A stretch of DNA of 64,000 nucleotides from Tetranychus cinnabarinus. Its lineage: Eukaryota; Arthropoda; Arachnida; Trombidiformes; Tetranychidae. Shown here in pieces: positions 10,520 to 19,714 of the stretch (the first letter of the stretch is position 1; each line of letters starts with the position of its first letter). The translations under genes were made by a program, and so were the position numbers. The DNA is taken from contig WHVY01000003.1 in assembly GCA_022266195.1 (NCBI GenBank), forward strand, positions 10,168,001 to 10,232,000. The letters run 5' to 3'. The notes under the pieces were generated by a model. It was not told the origin of the DNA and searched no databases. It saw only the letters and a program-made list of their open reading frames with translations.

Positions 10520-11621
10520 CTTTACAATTGACCTAGTGTCAAATGGGTCTACAGACATCTTTCCAGAAAATACATTATCAAAATTTCAAAATCAAATTGA
10601 TCCTGCATTGGAACTTGATGGTGATTGGGAAGTTGCATTAACAGAAATTTATTTTCCCATCAAATTTGCTATTGATATATCAGAGAAAATGCAAGTTAAT
10701 TTTAACCTTTTGAATACAAAGTTCACCTTTTACCCAAATATCGACTTGAGAAAGGTATACCCTCCTGACAAAAAGTGGATGCAATATGCGACTGCGGGTG
10801 GTGGTTATGAGTCATCTGTTGATATTTTTCCAGATGAACCTGTGAATGCGATATTAGATAAACTCAACACTGCAATGATGGCAAATTTGAAAAGTCTCAA
10901 CTCTGAACTTGTTTTCGATCCCTATCCTAAATTCGTTTGCGAAAATGGGAAAACAATCTTCTATCCTGGTCTTCTCACTACAATAGAGGATAAAGCTACC
11001 CCGCTTAATGTTTATTTAAATGGTCCTGTTGATGAGATAAAAGCAAAATACAAAAAAGATTATAACATTGATTTAGAAGAGATAGGCACGCTGTCAACTA
11101 AAGAAAATATGTTACCGTTGAGACATTATTACAAAAACATACTTATTGATGAAATGAACGTTTTTAATGCTTTAAGTGGAGAGAAAACTGAGAAATATAA
11201 AGAAATTATATCTACTGTAGTTGTTCCGCAATTTTCAGACGGCAAATTAATGGAATATTTAGGCTTTCCTCCATCAGCTGATGCTTTAATCGATAATATT
11301 GACCCATTTAAACAGCAAGTTGAAGTGACAACACCTCTTTATCACAAAAACAATGTCAATCTGATGTACGTTTATACTGATATCATACGTGATCATGCGG
11401 TTGGAGGAACTAAAGCACCTGTATTGAGAGCAGTACCACTGACGACTGGTATCTATCAAGGAATCGGTTATTGTACATTTGAGCATCGAATATATTATCC
11501 AGTGCGGAAAAACCATATTGAAAATATTGCGATTGTTTGCTTGGATGATACTGGAGAGCAGATTAAATTTGCAAACATTGGAAGAGTTTTTGTAAGCTTA
11601 GATTTTCGTAAAAAGAATTAA
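10506..11621 (+). CDS. Penton-like minor capsid protein
   Basis: This protein of about 371 residues carries the recognisable N-terminal block of the Polinton minor capsid protein: FTIDLVSNGSTDIFPENTLS followed by IDPALELDGDWEVALTEIYF. That block is shared with penton-type single-jelly-roll proteins of Polintons and adintoviruses. It should form the five-fold vertices of an icosahedral capsid. The ATG at 10506 is chosen because the codon at 10500 is TTG. The start overlaps the chromodomain frame by 14 nt. The reading frame is intact. The next gene begins 13 nt after its stop. Confidence 0.85.
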   Translation: MTTINFTIDLVSNGSTDIFPENTLSKFQNQIDPALELDGDWEVALTEIYFPIKFAIDISEKMQVNFNLLNTKFTFYPNIDLRKVYPPDKKWMQYATAGGGYESSVDIFPDEPVNAILDKLNTAMMANLKSLNSELVFDPYPKFVCENGKTIFYPGLLTTIEDKATPLNVYLNGPVDEIKAKYKKDYNIDLEEIGTLSTKENMLPLRHYYKNILIDEMNVFNALSGEKTEKYKEIISTVVVPQFSDGKLMEYLGFPPSADALIDNIDPFKQQVEVTTPLYHKNNVNLMYVYTDIIRDHAVGGTKAPVLRAVPLTTGIYQGIGYCTFEHRIYYPVRKNHIENIAIVCLDDTGEQIKFANIGRVFVSLDFRKKN

Positions 11622-11628
11622 TATAAAG
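11622..11628 (+). promoter_or_regulatory. TATAAAG motif between minor capsid and pVI-like genes
   Basis: TATAAAG starts directly after the minor capsid stop and only 13 nt before the next ATG. That is too close to be a conventional promoter for the 11635 ORF, so it may serve a downstream start or be chance. Confidence 0.2.
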
Positions 11629-11634
11629 AAAACA

Positions 11635-12135
11635 ATGTATTTAAATGATGAATTTATTAAAATGATTCAAAGAAAAACTTACTGTCCTAAAGATAGTGAT
11701 TTCAATGACTATTTTGCACATCAAGTCGGTTCTGGATTCGGTGACATTAGAATAGTCAGAGGTCCTAGGTATCAAAGAGGGTATGGTTTCGGTAGCTTCT
11801 TCTCTCGCTTAGCTATGCCTGTTATAAGGTATTTGGGCAAAGAAGCTCTGAATAAAGGAGTCAGTATCGGTAAGCGTGTAGTACAAGACCCTCAAATTCA
11901 ACAAGCTTTTAAAGATAGTGTTAAAGATTTGGCAAATAAAGGACTAGCTAAAATTAAGGAGAAGGTTGTAATGCAAGAAGGAAGTGGACGAAAAAGATTA
12001 TATAAAAGGAGACAAAAGTCTAAACCACAAAAATCTTTACGTAAAGTGAAGAAGCACACTCTGAAAAGAGTGAGCAAAAAGAAAGGAATCAAAAAGAGGA
12101 GAGTAATAAGAAAACACCGAGATATTTTCAAATAA
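11635..12135 (+). CDS. Basic pVI/core-like virion protein
   Basis: The 166-residue protein has a central block with the pattern RGPRYQRGYGFGSFFSRLAM, followed by an amphipathic helix region (about 55-110) and an extremely Lys/Arg-rich tail (about 118-166). The RGYGxGxxF block before a hydrophobic helix is typical of the small capsid or core protein found next to the capsid genes of Polintons and adintoviruses and compared with adenovirus pVI. A role in membrane disruption and DNA condensation is inferred. Its TAA overlaps the ATG of the major capsid gene (TAATG). Confidence 0.75.
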   Translation: MYLNDEFIKMIQRKTYCPKDSDFNDYFAHQVGSGFGDIRIVRGPRYQRGYGFGSFFSRLAMPVIRYLGKEALNKGVSIGKRVVQDPQIQQAFKDSVKDLANKGLAKIKEKVVMQEGSGRKRLYKRRQKSKPQKSLRKVKKHTLKRVSKKKGIKKRRVIRKHRDIFK

Positions 12136-13374
12136 TGGAGTATATACATGCATCTTCGTCTCCAGCTACTATTGCTGAGCTTGATTTATTTCAATTTCCC
12201 CCAACACAGACTGTCATTGAAAGTATCTATGACACAGAATACAGACCGGTAGGATCGATTGCAAAAGCTAATGTATTTGAATTCATAGTGCCAGCTTCTG
12301 AACACTATACTGACCTCTCTGCATCGTATTTGTATGCAAAAATGAAGATTGACGTACCCACAGGAAAAAGTGTTACACCCACAAACAATTTTGCTGCTTC
12401 ACTATTTGAGCAACTTGATGTTTATTTTGGGAGTGTAAACGTCACACCTGGAAATAGTTTATACCACTATCAGTCATACATTGATGACATATTTTTCAAG
12501 TATAAATCACCCCTTGATGAATGTCAAATGATTAATGATACAGAATCCTCAAGATCTGATAGAATCAAAGATAAAAAAGAGTTTGACATGATAATACCTA
12601 TTCACGCTCCAATGTTTCAACAAGAAAAATTTTTGATTGATAATGTGCCCATTACATTACGATTCAAATGTGCACCGCAAACTTTTGGATTGAAAAGCGC
12701 AACAGAAGTAACTCCGCTGAGTGTAGAGTTTACACAGCTTTCTCTTTTCATAAGAAGAGTTAAATTGTATGCTCCAGTACAAATGGCAATCACTTCACAA
12801 TTGGAAAAGAGCCCGGCAAAGTATTACTTTCAAAGAAATGAAGTCAAATCATTTCATCTACCAAAAGACTTTGCTGCAAATAGCATTGACAATGTATACA
12901 ATGGACAGTTACCACGGAAAATTATTGTTGGTTTTGTTTCTGATGACGCATTTAATGCGAAATTGGCTAAAGATTCTTTCAATTTTGAACATAAAAATCT
13001 GCAAAGTGCTACGATTGTCGTAAATGGAACTAAAATACCGAGTACACCTTATCAGCCAGATTTCAAAAATAAATTATTCATGAGAGAATACTACAATGTT
13101 TTTCGCTCAATGAATCAAGATAATGGGTTTACCTAAAATCAATCTAAAATATCAAAATTATTCTGATAAATATCCGCTTCTAGTTTTTGATTTAACCGAT
13201 GATGGCACTCTCGCAAGTGATTCAGGAGTATTGTCTATGATCAAGAGAGGTAATGTGCGCATGGATATTCAATTTTCTTCTGCTCTTAGTGAAGGGATGC
13301 ATATGCTGGTGTTTGCTATATATGATAGCGTTTTACAAATTGATGCTGCACGTAATATTGTTACTGACTACTGA
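12135..13374 (+). CDS. Major capsid protein (double jelly roll), frameshifted near its end
   Basis: The first frame (12135-13136, 333 residues) opens with the Polinton major capsid signature ELDLFQFPPTQTVIES. It contains the DLSASYLYAKMKI strand and the long middle of the double-jelly-roll protein. The C-terminal strands (PLLVFDLTDDG...VRMDIQFSSAL...AIYDSVLQID) continue in a different frame from about 13123 to 13374. The switch occurs at a GGG/TTT stretch near 13125-13130 and corresponds to one surplus base. No intron fits. The protein would form the hexon-like capsid shell. The true stop overlaps the protease start (TGATG). This copy is either recently inactivated or carries a homopolymer sequence error. 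Confidence 0.9.
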
Positions 13375-13796
13375 TGGCGCTAACCACGTTAGATATACAA
13401 AATCATCTCGCGAAATACGCAAGCTACAAAGGAGTTTACGCAATTGATAAACTTCCACTTACCTTGTTTCCAAAACCATTCGGAGTTGTAATCAACCTTG
13501 ATCCGAGCTGGAAACCTGGTTCTCATTGGATAGCAACATTCATACCATTATATGGTAGCGGGATTTACTTCGATTCTTATGGACAGCGACCTCCTGCGAT
13601 AATAAAAACATTTATGGAAAGAAACTGCTCTCGTTATGGTTATATCAGTAATGCACAAGTTTTTCAAGGAGATTTGTCTATTAAATGTGGATATTTTTGT
13701 GTAATGTTTTTAAAGAGCTGTTTTACCGGTTCTGACCTACCTTTTTTGAAATGTAAAACAAGACAAAATGAAGATATAATAAAATCTTTTTATTGA
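13374..13796 (+). CDS. Adenain-like maturation cysteine protease
   Basis: The 140-residue protein has the catalytic set of the C5/adenain family and Polinton proteases: H51 in GSHWIA, D67 in YFDSYG, Q98 in QVFQGD and C105 in IKCGYFC, with the Gln-Cys spacing of seven seen in adenovirus protease. It would cleave capsid precursors during maturation. It starts inside the major capsid stop (TGATG) and is the last gene of the rightward cluster. A polyadenylation signal AATAAA follows 4 nt after the stop. The frame is intact. Confidence 0.92.
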   Translation: MALTTLDIQNHLAKYASYKGVYAIDKLPLTLFPKPFGVVINLDPSWKPGSHWIATFIPLYGSGIYFDSYGQRPPAIIKTFMERNCSRYGYISNAQVFQGDLSIKCGYFCVMFLKSCFTGSDLPFLKCKTRQNEDIIKSFY

Positions 13797-13799
13797 AAA

Positions 13800-13805
13800 A
13801 ATAAA
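13800..13805 (+). terminator. Polyadenylation signal (AATAAA) of rightward cluster
   Basis: AATAAA lies directly after the protease stop codon, in the 87-bp gap before the convergent leftward cluster. It is the first such signal after the capsid-protease block. Confidence 0.5.
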
Positions 13806-13883
13806 AGAGTCTAAATGATTAAAATGAGGTTGAATGAATACAAGCGTCAATATATATGAATATAAATCAAATAAATAGTTGGA

Positions 13884-14303
13884 CTACAACATATTTGATA
13901 TCATTTCGGAAATGTCATCCATCTCCTCATCAATTGTTTGTGCAGGCATTTCATCATACCCTGCAGTCCATCCTGGATCCATTTCATTTTTATCTTCTTT
14001 ATCTTTACCTATTTCATCTTTTTTGTCATGTATTTCTGCTTCTTCATCATTCCAATCACCAAAATCAAATGTTCCATCAGTATTCATTGGTGCAACTATC
14101 GGTTCATGGTTTGGCGATCGGTTACCATCCCAACTTTTTGCAGTTGCAGCAAAAAGACTCTCGATGAACATTCTTTTAACTAACTCCAACACCACTGCAT
14201 AGTTAAGAGGCTTCCTCCTAGAAACAAGATGGATTTTTGTTCCCTGCATTTTACGTCGTCTGATTTCTCTTTGAGCACGTGCTTTAGAGTTGTATCTGGC
14301 CAT
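13884..14303 (-). CDS. Unknown protein, basic N-terminus and acidic C-terminus
   Basis: The product of about 139 residues starts with a strongly basic helix (MARYNSKARAQREIRRRKM), then a neutral region, then an Asp/Glu-rich tail with FDFGDWNDEE. No family was recognised. The ATG at 14303 is preferred because the codon at 14309 is TTG. The sequence directly before the ATG is TTTCTTTGCAG, a strong 3' splice site shape with zero spacing. It is the last leftward gene, convergent with the protease gene, and follows the unknown 174-residue gene. The charge layout would fit a DNA or virion core adaptor, but that is speculation. Confidence 0.6.
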   Translation of the reverse strand: MARYNSKARAQREIRRRKMQGTKIHLVSRRKPLNYAVVLELVKRMFIESLFAATAKSWDGNRSPNHEPIVAPMNTDGTFDFGDWNDEEAEIHDKKDEIGKDKEDKNEMDPGWTAGYDEMPAQTIDEEMDDISEMISNML

Positions 14304-14500
14304 CTGCAAAGAAAGAAAAGAAATTAATTAATAAAATCAAATAAAAAGAAAAAATGATTTGAGAATATGTGATATAGCTAGGTATAAGCAAAATATTCAA
14401 ATTATGTTTAAAGATTTTTAATTAAAAAGTTGAAATGAAAAGTTAGCAAAGGTTGCATGAAAAAGGGTTTAAAAGAATACAAATAAATATTGAATTGTTA

Positions 14501-15025
14501 TTAGATTTTTTTCGGATGTGTCAATAGATATTCAGTAGCAATTTGTATTTTCTGCTCAATATTTAATTGAATCGGTTGAATTTCTCCTCTCGCTTTTTTA
14601 GCTAATCTGTCTTTTTCCAAGATACTATCGATGAAATCATTTACAATTTTCATGCCATCGTATGCACGGCGTTTTTGTCCTACTTTCGTATTTTTAAAAC
14701 TCAGATTTTTTCTTTCATAATTTTTCCAATTTTGTAGCCAGACACAAACGTTTTTCATTTCTCTCTTTAGCTTTGAATACAAGAAAATGCACTCTCTATT
14801 TCCAATATCAGCAGCTACTCTTTTGAAATAAGCTTTTGTTTTTTCTGACCATCGCTCATCATGATGCAATTCCAGAAATAAACTTTTCATTTGTTTCAAT
14901 TTTTGTCCTTCAATGAAAGTAAGCTGTATCCATTCCTTTGCCAAAGTCAAGAACAATTTATCAAAGTCAAATTTAGCAGCTTGAACTTTGAAGAAGAGTG
15001 TAATTTGTTCACCACTTGGAGCCAT
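14501..15025 (-). CDS. Unknown helical protein downstream of DNA polymerase
   Basis: The 174-residue protein is mostly alpha-helical in character and rich in Lys, Glu, Phe and Trp, with aromatic-basic patches (CVWLQNWKNYERKN). No domain was recognised. Codon structure, an intact frame and position between polB and the 14303 gene support a real gene. TTTTCAG ends 5 nt before the ATG, and a good donor (AAAG|GTAATT at 15168) lies just after the polB stop. A 138-nt intron linking the polB 3' region to this ORF is therefore possible. Confidence 0.6.
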   Translation of the reverse strand: MAPSGEQITLFFKVQAAKFDFDKLFLTLAKEWIQLTFIEGQKLKQMKSLFLELHHDERWSEKTKAYFKRVAADIGNRECIFLYSKLKREMKNVCVWLQNWKNYERKNLSFKNTKVGQKRRAYDGMKIVNDFIDSILEKDRLAKKARGEIQPIQLNIEQKIQIATEYLLTHPKKI

Positions 15026-15181
15026 GATAACTGAAAATGATGAATGAAGAAAAAAAAAATATAATGATTAAATATGAGGCAGTGTAAAGATTTTGAAAGG
15101 GTGGAAAACAGACAGATCATGTTTGAATAAAAAGATGTTGAATAAATTTAGATAATAATTTAAATTACCTTTCTGGTATTT

Positions 15182-18100
15182 TTATTCTGTAATTCTATAA
15201 TGACCATATGCTAAAGTGCTAATTGCATCATTCAAAATGTATCTCTTGTCATCAAGTGGAGAAAAAGATAGTTTATTTATCTCTACTGAAGAAATAGAAT
15301 GGTGTCTACTCTGTAATCTAAAGTTTTTATGCTTCGATAAAACATTTTCGAAAAGACAATCCTTATAATCCTCAATTGAAATGACATTTTTAACTATTGC
15401 CTTTTGCACTCCTTTAGCAGTCATTTTTGAATTTGTACCATACTTGATAGCATAAAGTTTAGCTTTAATTGCAATGACTTCATCAATTATTTGTCCGTTC
15501 ATTTCATCTTTCAAATATCCTAGTTTCTTTTTGTTTTCAATGTTGTACAAAAAGTGTGCTTGTGGGTAATCAGAAAAATCCATAAGGTAATCAAACTCTT
15601 TCAAATCTTTGTATAAATCTTGCGTTTGGATTTTGTAAATAAAACTGTCTGTGTCAGTGTAGATGAGAGATAATTTCGATCCATATTTAGGTAAAAAATG
15701 ATCATAATGTAATTTATACATATGTAACTTTGATAGATCTAAGACTGTGAACCCAAGATAAATTGGTTTGTCAAAAACAACTTCAAATTTCCTTAGTTTC
15801 ATGATTGCGATATTGTTGTCAAGGATATAAAATTGATCAAACATTGGTTTCCTTATTTGTTGCTGAGCCTGTTTTCCATTTGTTGCAACCACAACCTTAC
15901 TATGTTTACGTTTATCTTCAATACTTTTACCATACAAAGAATTCACCATCAGTTTCCAAAAATCTTTCACAAATTGAGACGTTGCTGCCTTTCTGTTTTC
16001 TGTGCACATCTCAATGTATGTTTTCAACCAAGCTTTCTGTTCAAATTGAATTATGCGGTGTACTTTTTTCAGAATCAAACCTTTTTCAATATAAAATTTA
16101 AGATTACGTTCATGAACAACATAATTTCTTTTGTTCATTAAATTCGGTACCAACTTTTGAGTTTTATATCGCTTCATTCCAGCAGATTCAAGAATTGAAA
16201 CAATTTCTTTTTGATAACTACTCAACTGATCATCATCAATTGTTATTTTCTCAGGGGCTAACGGATAATCATTATGTAAATCGTGTAGAGTAGAGGGATA
16301 ATCCAAATCAACTTCTAATACATATCCTATTTCTCGCGTTGTGTTAGATTCAAGAATTGATGAAATCACATCTTCAAATTGAGTTTCAGGAACCCATTCA
16401 AATTTTCCACATGGTAAAATATCAGACAGGGCATAACCATACAAGTTATTAACATCAAGATATGTAATGAACGATTCAGCTTCATTCTCCTTGAATGTTT
16501 CAGAAAACTTGTTATTAGCTAGACAGTAGCGCAGCATTGAACATGATATTCCTCCTCGAATTCCACTTTCAAACATTAAAATCATGTCAATGTCTGTCAA
16601 AAGATCCAATTCAGTTTGAGTTAGCTTAAGTGATGCATCCCATGTTAGTCCAGGCGTTGAAAAATAATGACAAGGATCAAGACCGAATTGCTCTAAACTT
16701 GTTGCTCTAAAGTTTTGAAAGACTGATGCTAGCAATAAAACATCAACTTTCAAGTAAATGTCATGAAAATCTCCCAAGTTTTTACAGTTGAAATGACTCC
16801 AGATGCTTGTTAATCTTTTAAAGGTATCTGTGTCAATAGTTTTGAGTGATAGACTTGAGTAAAATGCTTCTCTCGGAGGTAAACTTTTTTCTTCAAACTT
16901 TTCCCATGAATCCATATATTCATAAGGTAAACGTCCTTTTGAGAACAAAAACGGCAAGTCATCAGTTGGGAACATTTGTTTTAAAAATTTTGTTTTCTCA
17001 TCGTCAGACAAGTTGTTTGCTAATGCATCCAAACTTGAGAGAAGAAAGGCGAGACTGTCTAGAAATAGAAAATCATCCATTATGATTGCTATATATTTTT
17101 CAGTATTTTGTGGTATGACATGAATCTTTGACACCAAGTTTGTCTTTAATCCACTGATTATTATATGTGCATCATATCCTTTTAAATTATGAAAAACTAC
17201 AGGTATTTTTTGCGGTAAACGCATCATAAGATTGCATTGATTATGTGCAGCTCCCCGAAACTTTCCAGTTAGGTGACAATGATCCAAAACTTTGTCAGCG
17301 AATAATTCTTTTCCACACACGTAACAGTCAGTTGCCTTTGCATAAGCTTCTCTTTCGAAATCGGTTAATGAAACGGGTTTTCTATTTCTATCCAAATGTT
17401 GATTGAGAATGATTCGCAAGTGGAACAATGTTTTGAAAAATTTCTCACAAACATTCGTTCCGCGATAAAATTTGTTGAACAGAATTTCATCTCTCCAGTC
17501 TACGGCAACTAATCCAAAAGAACATGCTTCATGCTTCTGGTACTCAAATGTATTTTTCGTAAGAGCCTTTTCTGATTTCACCAGTAGAGCTTCAAAATCA
17601 GCGTAGATAACATAAGGATAAGCAATTGTTTTGTCCAGTCTTCTAAATTTACACTTTGTAGGTATTTTTCCTGTACCAGGCAGAATAGCTCTTTGCGGAG
17701 CTTTCTGGTAACACTCACGCTCATGATCTTTGAGCCTATCAGAGTTTCTGAATCCTGACAAACATGCGTAACAATAAAAACGCTCCCATGATTTACCACT
17801 TTTTATGAAGGCGTGAAAGTTTGAAATACAGTAGTAATGGTTCTTGTAAAAGAATAAGTTTGCATGTTTCTTTTGTTGGCTTCGATTGATTTTTAACGGC
17901 ACCACTTTTTCACTTTCATCAGGTGACAGCGTGTAAACATTAATTGATATGTTGTTTCGTCTTTCAAAGGTGTTGATTGCAGATAATGGTGTATTGCTAT
18001 CAATATTACGAAAATCATATAGATGAGCAAAATTTTTGTAAAGCGTTATTCTACCTTTAGTCTTGGTATTTATTGGATGCAAAGCTATAAGGATTGAATA

Positions 18101-18766
18101 CTTGAAACAGTCTTTACTACAAAGTGGTGAAATCAAGCTTTTCTTTTGTTTCAATGAAGGTGGTAGTTTGACGGATGCACATCCACCACTGTGCTCTTTA
18201 AGTTTACCAATCCGAATTTCTAATACTTTAACAGTCTGTAGTACCCATCCACTTCCGCGTTGAGTGAATTGATCTATTGATAGTTCTACCTCTTCCATCC
18301 ATTCTTTTACTAACTCTTCGAAATTGATCATGTTAGTAAGACGATGCATTTGTGATACTTTATAGATTTCTGTTGTGTCGGTGTCACCATCAGGCTTTTG
18401 CTTTATGAATTTCAATAAAAGACAGGATTGAACTTTTATCGATCCAAGTTTTTCTATTACATACTGCAGTAAAGATCTTATATTTTCCTTTTCTCCTCGT
18501 AACATGTTTTCAATTGAAGTCCAATTATTTACTTTGATGTAAATAGCAAGCGTATTTCCATATCCAGTTTTATGCAGCTTGAATGTGGCATGATCTTTAA
18601 GCTTCAATGACTGATCTTGCTTGCACGTACTTAGATGATTCAGAAAAGATAAGCGGTTAAAATTTTGTTTACAATTTTTACAGCTTACTTTTACACATTT
18701 TGTTTTGTGTATAAGTAAATTTTTATGTTTTGAAAACTTTTCGCCACATTTATTGCACTGAAACAT
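15182..18766 (-). CDS. Protein-primed family B DNA polymerase (Polinton pPolB)
   Basis: The 1194-residue protein is full length and unbroken. N-terminal Cys/His zinc-finger-like motifs (C4-C7-H15-H20 and a second pair near 29-48) are followed by another finger near 330-350. The exonuclease has ExoI YADFEAL (D390, E392), ExoII HNLKGYDAH (D532) and an ExoIII-like LKVDVLLLA. Between them is the Polinton CxxC...DHCHLTG...HNQCN block (C481-N512), resembling an HNH/endonuclease VII zinc motif. The polymerase has motif A DVNNLYG (D771), motif B KLMVNSLYG (938-946) and motif C YTDTDS (1036-1041). It would replicate the element from protein-primed ends. The start at 18766 has a TATTTAAAG box 43 nt upstream, and AATAAA overlaps the stop codon. 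Confidence 0.96.
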   Translation of the reverse strand: MFQCNKCGEKFSKHKNLLIHKTKCVKVSCKNCKQNFNRLSFLNHLSTCKQDQSLKLKDHATFKLHKTGYGNTLAIYIKVNNWTSIENMLRGEKENIRSLLQYVIEKLGSIKVQSCLLLKFIKQKPDGDTDTTEIYKVSQMHRLTNMINFEELVKEWMEEVELSIDQFTQRGSGWVLQTVKVLEIRIGKLKEHSGGCASVKLPPSLKQKKSLISPLCSKDCFKYSILIALHPINTKTKGRITLYKNFAHLYDFRNIDSNTPLSAINTFERRNNISINVYTLSPDESEKVVPLKINRSQQKKHANLFFYKNHYYCISNFHAFIKSGKSWERFYCYACLSGFRNSDRLKDHERECYQKAPQRAILPGTGKIPTKCKFRRLDKTIAYPYVIYADFEALLVKSEKALTKNTFEYQKHEACSFGLVAVDWRDEILFNKFYRGTNVCEKFFKTLFHLRIILNQHLDRNRKPVSLTDFEREAYAKATDCYVCGKELFADKVLDHCHLTGKFRGAAHNQCNLMMRLPQKIPVVFHNLKGYDAHIIISGLKTNLVSKIHVIPQNTEKYIAIIMDDFLFLDSLAFLLSSLDALANNLSDDEKTKFLKQMFPTDDLPFLFSKGRLPYEYMDSWEKFEEKSLPPREAFYSSLSLKTIDTDTFKRLTSIWSHFNCKNLGDFHDIYLKVDVLLLASVFQNFRATSLEQFGLDPCHYFSTPGLTWDASLKLTQTELDLLTDIDMILMFESGIRGGISCSMLRYCLANNKFSETFKENEAESFITYLDVNNLYGYALSDILPCGKFEWVPETQFEDVISSILESNTTREIGYVLEVDLDYPSTLHDLHNDYPLAPEKITIDDDQLSSYQKEIVSILESAGMKRYKTQKLVPNLMNKRNYVVHERNLKFYIEKGLILKKVHRIIQFEQKAWLKTYIEMCTENRKAATSQFVKDFWKLMVNSLYGKSIEDKRKHSKVVVATNGKQAQQQIRKPMFDQFYILDNNIAIMKLRKFEVVFDKPIYLGFTVLDLSKLHMYKLHYDHFLPKYGSKLSLIYTDTDSFIYKIQTQDLYKDLKEFDYLMDFSDYPQAHFLYNIENKKKLGYLKDEMNGQIIDEVIAIKAKLYAIKYGTNSKMTAKGVQKAIVKNVISIEDYKDCLFENVLSKHKNFRLQSRHHSISSVEINKLSFSPLDDKRYILNDAISTLAYGHYRITE

Positions 18767-18800
18767 TTTACAATATGAACATAAAACCGAAAAACTTTCT

Positions 18801-18809
18801 CTTTAAATA
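18801..18809 (-). promoter_or_regulatory. TATA-like box (TATTTAAAG) of polB
   Basis: TATTTAAAG on the minus strand begins 43 nt before the polB ATG, a spacing similar to other genes of the element. Confidence 0.4.
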
Positions 18810-18904
18810 AGAATTCAGATTGTAAAGGCGTTTTCTTGAGCTCTCTATTTTTATTTATCAGGAATATCTTGAATATAATAATAATAAGAAAAAAAAATTT
18901 AAAG

Positions 18905-18950
18905 AAAAGCAATAATAATTATCAATTCATTGATAATTATTATTGCTTTT
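18905..18950. repeat. Perfect 21-bp inverted repeat with 4-nt loop
   Basis: Arms 18905-18925 and 18930-18950 are exact reverse complements separated by TTCA. The hairpin lies between the dUTPase stop (18975) and the polB promoter region. On the minus strand an AATAAA signal lies between the dUTPase stop and the hairpin, so it may mark the end of the dUTPase transcript. A cruciform or replication role is possible but untested. Confidence 0.85.
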
Positions 18951-18974
18951 ATTATGATTGTATGAGCAACGTAA

Positions 18975-19421
18975 TCAAATGCCAGACGATCCAAAACCAC
19001 GTTCACCTCTATTATCAGCATGTTCTGTCAGTGGAGTGCTTGGTAATTTTGAAACTTCAACTAAATGAGGAATTTCCGCTTTTTCTATAATCATCTGTGC
19101 TATCCGCATTCCTTTTTTGATTATCAAGTTTTTTTCGGAAAAATTTTGCAAAATTACTTTGATTTCCCCAGTATAATCAGGATCAATCACTCCTCCTTGA
19201 ACAACAATACCTTTGGAAGCAAGACCAGAACGGGAAGCAAGTCTAACATAAGTTCCATCAGGTGGTTTTACCGTGATTCCTGTTTTGATGACCGCAATCT
19301 TTTGTGGTGGTAAAACCAAATCTTCATAAGAACTCAAATCAAATCCAATTGATCTTGCGGTTGCCCTATCTGGAGTAGAAACATCTGGATAACACTTGGT
19401 AAAGTACAAAGCTGAAATCAT
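18975..19421 (-). CDS. Trimeric dUTPase
   Basis: The 148-residue protein has the five motifs of trimeric dUTP pyrophosphatase in order: I ARSIGFDL (22-29), II RSGLASK (64-70), III GGVIDPDYTGE (76-86, catalytic D80 and Y83), IV GMRIAQMII (104-112) and V RGERGFGSSG (138-147). Motif V has Arg where Gly is usual. The enzyme hydrolyses dUTP to dUMP, lowering uracil incorporation. Many DNA viruses carry it, and here it would support the element's own polymerase, its downstream neighbour. TATATAAG starts 41 nt before the ATG. The frame is intact and uninterrupted. Confidence 0.95.
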   Translation of the reverse strand: MISALYFTKCYPDVSTPDRATARSIGFDLSSYEDLVLPPQKIAVIKTGITVKPPDGTYVRLASRSGLASKGIVVQGGVIDPDYTGEIKVILQNFSEKNLIIKKGMRIAQMIIEKAEIPHLVEVSKLPSTPLTEHADNRGERGFGSSGI

Positions 19422-19454
19422 TTTTGAAGTGATTTTAAAATAAAGAAACTGTTC

Positions 19455-19462
19455 CTTATATA
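19455..19462 (-). promoter_or_regulatory. TATA box (TATATAAG) of dUTPase
   Basis: TATATAAG on the minus strand starts 41 nt upstream of the ATG. It is one of the best-formed TATA boxes of the element. Confidence 0.5.
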
Positions 19463-19552
19463 CTTATTTGCTCTCTCAAGTCATGCGCACTTATCAATAA
19501 CATTTGAATGATAGAACAAGACGTTTTTGAGAGCTCTTTTTTATTTTTTATT

Positions 19553-19690
19553 TTTGTTAAGAATGCAATATGATAATATAAAGATAAAAATAAAGGGTTG
19601 CAACATTATAATTATAATAAAGTAGATTTAAAAATAAAGGGTTAAAAATAAAGTAATAATGAGATAAAGATAAAAATAATTTTGATTTAT
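19553..19690. repeat. Short AT-rich direct repeats between PC4-like and dUTPase genes
   Basis: The block AAAATAAAGGGTT recurs with variants (near 19588, 19630 and 19645) among GATAAAGATAAAAATAA-like runs. No gene is present. On the minus strand it is the 3' flank of the PC4-like gene and the distal 5' flank of dUTPase. Confidence 0.55.
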
Positions 19691-19714
19691 AAATCCATCA
19701 TGAGTAAAAACTCA

